A stretch of 8,115 nt of DNA. Origin: Chloroflexota bacterium. GTDB lineage: Bacteria > Chloroflexota > Dehalococcoidia > SAR202 > UBA6927. Location: the NCBI GenBank assembly GCA_002717725.1, contig PBBT01000007.1:10838-18952 (forward strand), read 5' to 3'. The position numbers were made by a program, and so were the translations under genes. Below the pieces are notes generated by a model. It saw nothing but the letters and a program-made list of their open reading frames with translations. It was not told where the DNA came from and made no database searches. Positions 4,899 to 8,115 of this stretch are shown here, piece after piece (position 1 is the first letter of the stretch; every line of letters begins with the position of its first letter).

Positions 4899-7774
4899 AT
4901 ATACATTCATTATTGCGTCGGGAGTATCAAAATTGGGGTGAATTGGAGTCCCAAATTGAAAATATTTCTTCTGATAAGGAAAAGGGTGACGTATTTGAAG
5001 ATTTTGTTCATTTATATTTTGAATTAAACAAAAATTACTACCAAATTCAAGATCATTGGCGATATCGAGATGCACCAATTGAACTAAAAACAGATTTAAA
5101 TATGGAGAAGAACGATAAGGGTGCTGATGGACTAATTAGGTTCAAAAACGGGAAAATTGCATCATACCAGGCAAAATTCCGTACTGGACGCGTCAGGCCT
5201 AGTTATGAAGAGTTGACCAAGTTATGGGCAGAATCAAGAGAATGCGATTATCAATACACTGTTGCTAATTGTTATGGATTGACCAATTTAGCAAAAAAGA
5301 ATCCAAAGCATTTACAGGTTTTGTGCGATGAATTCGATCGTCTTGATAAAGATTTTTTCAACAAAATGAAAAATTTGGCGTCAGAAATAAAAATTTCCCG
5401 GGTTTTTTATGATCCTGATCCATTCCAGAGAGAAATGATTCAGTCAGTTTTAAAAGAGTTTGTTGTTAGCGATCGAGGTAAATTAATTGCTGCATGTGGT
5501 ACAGGTAAGACTTTAACATCATTGTGGATAGCTGAAAGCCTTGGGGTTTCTATTGTGCTGTATGTTGCTCCAAGTATCGCGTTGATTAAGCAAACATTGA
5601 TGTCATGGTCAGATCAATCTAAATCTGACTTTGATTATTTATGTATATGTAGTGACGAATCGGTAATTGATGGAGTAGTCGATGAATCGGATTTAAGCTC
5701 AGATGAAATTGGAATACCGGTAAGCACCAATGAAATTGAAATACTCAAGAATTTGAAGATTGAAAGAGATAGGAACTTGTATATCTTCTCCACTTATCAA
5801 TCTCTGGGGATGTTATCAGAAGCGTCAAAAAAATTAGGTTTGAAATTTGATTTAGGTATATTTGATGAAGCTCATAGGACTTCTGGATCGAGTAATAATC
5901 GACACTTCTCAATAGGTTTGACTAATAAGAAGATTGATATATCAAAACGGTTATTTATGACAGCTACAGAACGATTGCTTACACCGCGTGTAATTAAGAA
6001 GGCAGAACAACTTGATAGAATCGTTTTTTCAATGGACGATGAAGAAATTTACGGGAAAACAATATATAGGTATTCTTTCGGAGATGCGATAAAGGAAGGC
6101 GCTATATCAGACTACAAAGTAATTATTTCTGCAATGTCTGATAAAGAAATATTTCAGTGGATAGAGGAAAATAATTTAATAATTGATGAAGATGATGATG
6201 AATCTAAATTTAATAATGCACAAAATATATTTAAGCAAATATTACTTATAAAATCATTCAAAAACTTTTCTATAAAAAAATGTATTACTTTTCATAATAC
6301 CGTCCTGCAAGCCAAAGAATTTATTAATGGCTATGGCTCTGGCACATTTTCCTTGAGATATGCATTTGAGAAATTATGGGAAGGTTACAGTACAAATGAA
6401 GTAAACCTAGACCATATAAATGGAGATATGTCTTCTTCTGATCGACATCAGAAACTTTCTTCTTTTGCTCAAAGCCCGATTGGGGTTATATCCAATGCCA
6501 GATGTTTGACGGAGGGTGTTGATGTTCCACTGATCGATAGTGTGTATTTCGTGACTCCCAGGAATTCACTTATAGATATTGTTCAAGCGTGTGGACGTGC
6601 TTTAAGAAAACCGAGGGGCACAGAATCTAAGACCGCTTATTTTATTGTTCCTATTCTTATACCTGATGGGTCTACGGTTGAAGATGCATTAAACTCCGAG
6701 GACTTTCAAATGGTACATCAAGTGATACAAGCTTTGAGAGATCAAGATATTAGACTAGAGCAGTGGATCGATCAAATTAATCTTCGTGTTTCTAAAGGTC
6801 GACCAGTCAACGATCTTCCAGATCCACCAGTAATAATGAGTTTGCCCCAGGAATTTAGTGTGAAGCAATTCGAATTGAAGCTATACACCAGAATTGCCGA
6901 AGTTAATGGCGAACCTACTCAATATTTACAAAAAGAACAATCACGAGAAAGTCCTTCAAGGAAGAGTGGGATTAAAAGAGTATTTAGAACATTGGGCGAT
7001 TACACTTTTAAATCATATATTGAAAATCTTGTTAACCCGACACTAAGATTTTTCGCCACTTCTGTAGAAACTGTCCAATATAAAGAGTTGAAAATAAACA
7101 ATAACAATGTTTCACACACAGAAAGATTAGGATTAATTGAGAAAAATTCTCAATCAGATTCTTTGTATCAATTGACTGCACTGGGAAAATTTTTTGTTAG
7201 TCACGCTAATACCACTAGAAGATTTGATGCTCTTTTCCGAAGACAAATGCTCACATTCTTTGTGCCCGTTGGCGATTCAAGTTTTGTTTTCCCTTACAGA
7301 GGGATGATTAAATTATTATGTGAGTTGGGAAGTTTGAATTATTTTGATTATATCTTCTGTATTTATACACTACAAAGCACTTCAAAAGATGCACTAAATA
7401 CTGCTAAGAATAAGATCCAATCTTTGAGGTCTAATTATCCAAAGATTGGATCTCTAAACAAAATGAACAAATTAAAAGTTCTAAAAGATTTGAATCAAGA
7501 ATTCCAAGTTGATTTGAAAGAAATGGATGTATGGACGAAACGAACCACTACATATAACCAATGGGGGTATATGAAGAATCATTTGTTGCTGTTTTCGGAC
7601 TTCATATTTTTTGATAAACATCAGGATTCTCTAAAAGTTAATCAAGAAAAACTTCATATATTGAAAGAGATAATTAAAAAAACTGAACCCACTGAAGCTG
7701 AATTAACGCTCGAGAATTTGTATGTCAGATATAGAAGTCCTCGTGTTAAATATGTCAAATATGAAATGTCCTAA
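4895..7774 (+). CDS. Restriction nuclease-helicase: N-terminal Mrr-like PD-(D/E)XK, SF2 helicase, C-terminal putative DNA-recognition region
   Basis: This gene encodes a 959-residue protein, the likely restriction effector. The N-terminal nuclease has E35 in GDVFEDF, D78 in GADGL and Q92-A-K94, i.e. the E...D...QxK core seen in Mrr-like domains fused to ResIII helicases. The SF2 helicase follows: DPFQREMI (Q-like, 174-181), ACGTGKT (Walker A, 200-206), DEAH (324-327), MTAT (motif III, 355-358), TEGVDVP (motif V, 539-545) and QACGRALR (motif VI, 564-571). An acidic run lies at 430-436. Residues 640-959 are not helicase. They contain a winged-helix-like stretch (about 735-770, ending LTALGKFF) and a helical part that recalls the DNA-binding regions of AlwI-type enzymes, which is a tentative likeness. 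The ATG overlaps the previous TGA and has only a weak CAGAAG upstream, so coupling is likely. This makes restriction translated after modification. No methyltransferase domain is fused to it, unlike type ISP enzymes. Confidence 0.9.
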   Translation: MNIHSLLRREYQNWGELESQIENISSDKEKGDVFEDFVHLYFELNKNYYQIQDHWRYRDAPIELKTDLNMEKNDKGADGLIRFKNGKIASYQAKFRTGRVRPSYEELTKLWAESRECDYQYTVANCYGLTNLAKKNPKHLQVLCDEFDRLDKDFFNKMKNLASEIKISRVFYDPDPFQREMIQSVLKEFVVSDRGKLIAACGTGKTLTSLWIAESLGVSIVLYVAPSIALIKQTLMSWSDQSKSDFDYLCICSDESVIDGVVDESDLSSDEIGIPVSTNEIEILKNLKIERDRNLYIFSTYQSLGMLSEASKKLGLKFDLGIFDEAHRTSGSSNNRHFSIGLTNKKIDISKRLFMTATERLLTPRVIKKAEQLDRIVFSMDDEEIYGKTIYRYSFGDAIKEGAISDYKVIISAMSDKEIFQWIEENNLIIDEDDDESKFNNAQNIFKQILLIKSFKNFSIKKCITFHNTVLQAKEFINGYGSGTFSLRYAFEKLWEGYSTNEVNLDHINGDMSSSDRHQKLSSFAQSPIGVISNARCLTEGVDVPLIDSVYFVTPRNSLIDIVQACGRALRKPRGTESKTAYFIVPILIPDGSTVEDALNSEDFQMVHQVIQALRDQDIRLEQWIDQINLRVSKGRPVNDLPDPPVIMSLPQEFSVKQFELKLYTRIAEVNGEPTQYLQKEQSRESPSRKSGIKRVFRTLGDYTFKSYIENLVNPTLRFFATSVETVQYKELKINNNNVSHTERLGLIEKNSQSDSLYQLTALGKFFVSHANTTRRFDALFRRQMLTFFVPVGDSSFVFPYRGMIKLLCELGSLNYFDYIFCIYTLQSTSKDALNTAKNKIQSLRSNYPKIGSLNKMNKLKVLKDLNQEFQVDLKEMDVWTKRTTTYNQWGYMKNHLLLFSDFIFFDKHQDSLKVNQEKLHILKEIIKKTEPTEAELTLENLYVRYRSPRVKYVKYEMS
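7413..7453. repeat. Perfect 14-bp inverted repeat inside the nuclease-helicase gene
   Basis: AGATCCAATCTTTG (7413-7426) is the exact reverse complement of CAAAGATTGGATCT (7440-7453), with a 13-bp spacer. It encodes part of the C-terminal region (near residues 840-853). No T-run follows, so it is not an intrinsic terminator. It would form a stable stem in the mRNA. Confidence 0.8.
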
Positions 7775-7784
7775 TTGTGAGTAG

Positions 7785-7833
7785 ATGGCAATTGTTAATT
7801 TTTTGTTAAAAAAAGGGTATTATGATTTGCCAT
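7785..7833. terminator. Weak possible stem-loop terminator after the operon
   Basis: ATGGCAA (7785-7791) pairs with TTGCCAT (7827-7833) around a 35-nt loop. Inside the loop, T and A runs (about 7798-7814) can also pair. The stem is short and GC-poor, and only AAAAAG follows on this strand, so it is not a convincing intrinsic terminator. It could act on convergent transcription from either side. Confidence 0.25.
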
Positions 7834-7906
7834 AAAAAGAGAACGTTACAGATTGCATGAAAAGCCAGGGTGTTAAAAAGCTGAATAATTACCGCCAAGA
7901 TCGAGC

Positions 7907-7929
7907 AAAGGTGGCTAAAAAGGTGGCTA
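7907..7929 (+). repeat. 23-bp element-end repeat, right copy
   Basis: It is exactly identical to 1459-1481 and in the same orientation. It lies about 70 bp inside the 70-bp attachment repeat, while the left copy lies about 130 bp inside. A single, partial unit (GTGGCTAAT at 1184-1192) appears at the corresponding place left of the displaced tRNA half, which supports a shared end structure for two elements. Confidence 0.75.
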
Positions 7930-7998
7930 ATTCCGACATCTCTGGCGACAATTAAGACCTATGCATGACTCCCTGAAATATTGCCATCCGCTGTAATA

Positions 7999-8068
7999 CG
8001 GTGGCGGGAACGGGAGGGAGTCGAACCCACCTCTCCTAACGAAGGTCAGGAGACAACGGATTTGAAGT
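7999..8068. repeat. Right attachment-site repeat, inside selC (exact copy of 1261-1330)
   Basis: These 70 bp are shared with the left copy. They start 3 bp beyond the CCA end of the tRNA and stop at the last base of the 5' anticodon stem. The tRNA 3' half here was most likely brought in by the element and keeps selC intact. A break at the anticodon loop is one of the standard integration positions in tRNA genes for tyrosine recombinases. Confidence 0.92.
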
Positions 8069-8099
8069 CCGCGAGACCCACCCGAGCCTATCCGCTCCC
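8002..8099 (-). tRNA. selC: tRNA-Sec (anticodon TCA), intact
   Basis: This gene encodes the selenocysteine tRNA that reads UGA in selenoprotein mRNAs with SelB. On the minus strand it is 98 nt including an encoded CCA. Tell-tale features are the 8-bp acceptor stem (GGGAGCGG with CCGTTCCC, one G-T pair), a 6-bp D stem (AGGCTC with GGGTCT), the anticodon loop CTTCAAA with TCA at the complement of 8063-8065, and a long extra arm (TCTCCTGA with TTAGGAGA, loop CCTTCG). The discriminator is G. The T stem has one T-T mismatch, which is also present in the fragment at 1264-1330. Its 3' 67 nt are duplicated on the far side of the element, so part of the present gene was probably supplied by the element. 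Confidence 0.95.
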
Positions 8100-8115
8100 A
8101 AATATTATTTTCAAA

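Larger units (their letters stand above)
7775..8001. other. Non-coding right end of the element, up to the tRNA 3' end
   Basis: I see no gene in these 227 bp. The stretch holds a weak AT-rich stem-loop after the operon, the right copy of the 23-bp repeat, and about 70 bp that resemble 1184-1260. It contains the downstream flank of selC, which is transcribed towards it. Confidence 0.6.
1331..8068. mobile_element. Integrated restriction-modification cassette at selC, no integrase of its own
   Basis: The segment is bounded by the 70-bp exact direct repeats (1261-1330 and 7999-8068) and includes one copy of them. It holds three genes (two DNA methyltransferases and a nuclease-helicase) plus about 435 bp and 225 bp of non-coding ends. 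Both ends carry the same 23-bp repeat in the same orientation (1459-1481 and 7907-7929), as expected for recombinase arm or accessory sites. No integrase, excisionase or replication gene is present between the repeats, so mobility would need a recombinase supplied in trans. This fits the definition of a cis-mobilisable element. An alternative is the remnant of a larger island whose integrase was lost or lies outside the window. Confidence 0.8.

Noticed and set aside
4893..5078. Minus-strand frame at the start of the nuclease-helicase gene
   Set aside because: It is short and antisense to the nuclease domain, with no motif.
1766..7774. Assignment to DISARM, BREX, type I or type III systems
   Set aside because: The first methyltransferase resembles the adenine methylase class found in some DISARM systems, but the DUF1998, PLD, PglZ, HsdS or Mod/Res partners are absent from the operon.
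7785..7833. Strong intrinsic terminator after the operon
   Set aside because: The stem is only seven pairs with a long loop and no proper T-run after it, so it is reported only as weak.
8002..8099. selC being a pseudogene because of a T-T mismatch in the T stem
   Set aside because: All other stems, the long extra arm, the TCA anticodon and CCA are intact, and the same mismatch is in the displaced copy, so it is probably native.

Overview
The window is bacterial DNA. An intact selenocysteine tRNA gene (selC, minus strand, 8002-8099) lies at the right end, and an AT-rich accessory region is inserted against its 3' side. The selC gene with its encoded CCA shows that the host makes selenoproteins. 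The open reading frames are visibly low in GC and two use non-ATG start options. I cannot name the species.

Layout, left to right. (1) 2-1168: the 3' part of an unrecognised gene whose start lies off the window. (2) 1184-1330: a segment ending in a 70-bp exact copy of the 3' part of selC (1261-1330), i.e. a displaced attachment-site half. (3) 1331-1765: a non-coding left end of the inserted element, with short repeats, a 23-bp tandem-unit repeat, a palindromic operator-like pair and a promoter. (4) 1766-7774: a tight three-gene operon: a zinc-ribbon amino-methyltransferase with DPPY, a second amino-methyltransferase with SPPY, and a 959-residue protein with an N-terminal PD-(D/E)XK nuclease, an SF2 helicase and a C-terminal region that is probably DNA-binding. 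The genes overlap by 8 and 4 bp. (5) 7775-8001: the non-coding right end, carrying the second copy of the 23-bp repeat. (6) selC, whose 3' 67 nt (plus 3 bp beyond CCA) form the second exact copy of the 70-bp repeat.

Interpretation. The segment 1331-8068 is best read as a compact (about 6.7 kb) integrated element that entered selC at the anticodon loop, supplied a new 3' half of the tRNA gene and pushed the old half to the left. No integrase lies between the repeats, so it looks like a cis-mobilisable cassette that would depend on a recombinase made elsewhere. The sequence left of the displaced half resembles the sequence just outside the new half. This suggests that the gene at 2-1168 belongs to an older, related element, and that selC is an accretion site for tandem islands.

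The cargo is a restriction-modification system. The two methyltransferases would protect host DNA, and the nuclease-helicase would translocate on and cut unmodified DNA using ATP. Two separate methyltransferases plus a restriction protein with its own putative recognition region suggest an asymmetric target whose two strands are modified by different enzymes. The architecture recalls the nuclease-helicase half of single-chain type ISP enzymes, but with modification moved to separate proteins. That last comparison is inference.
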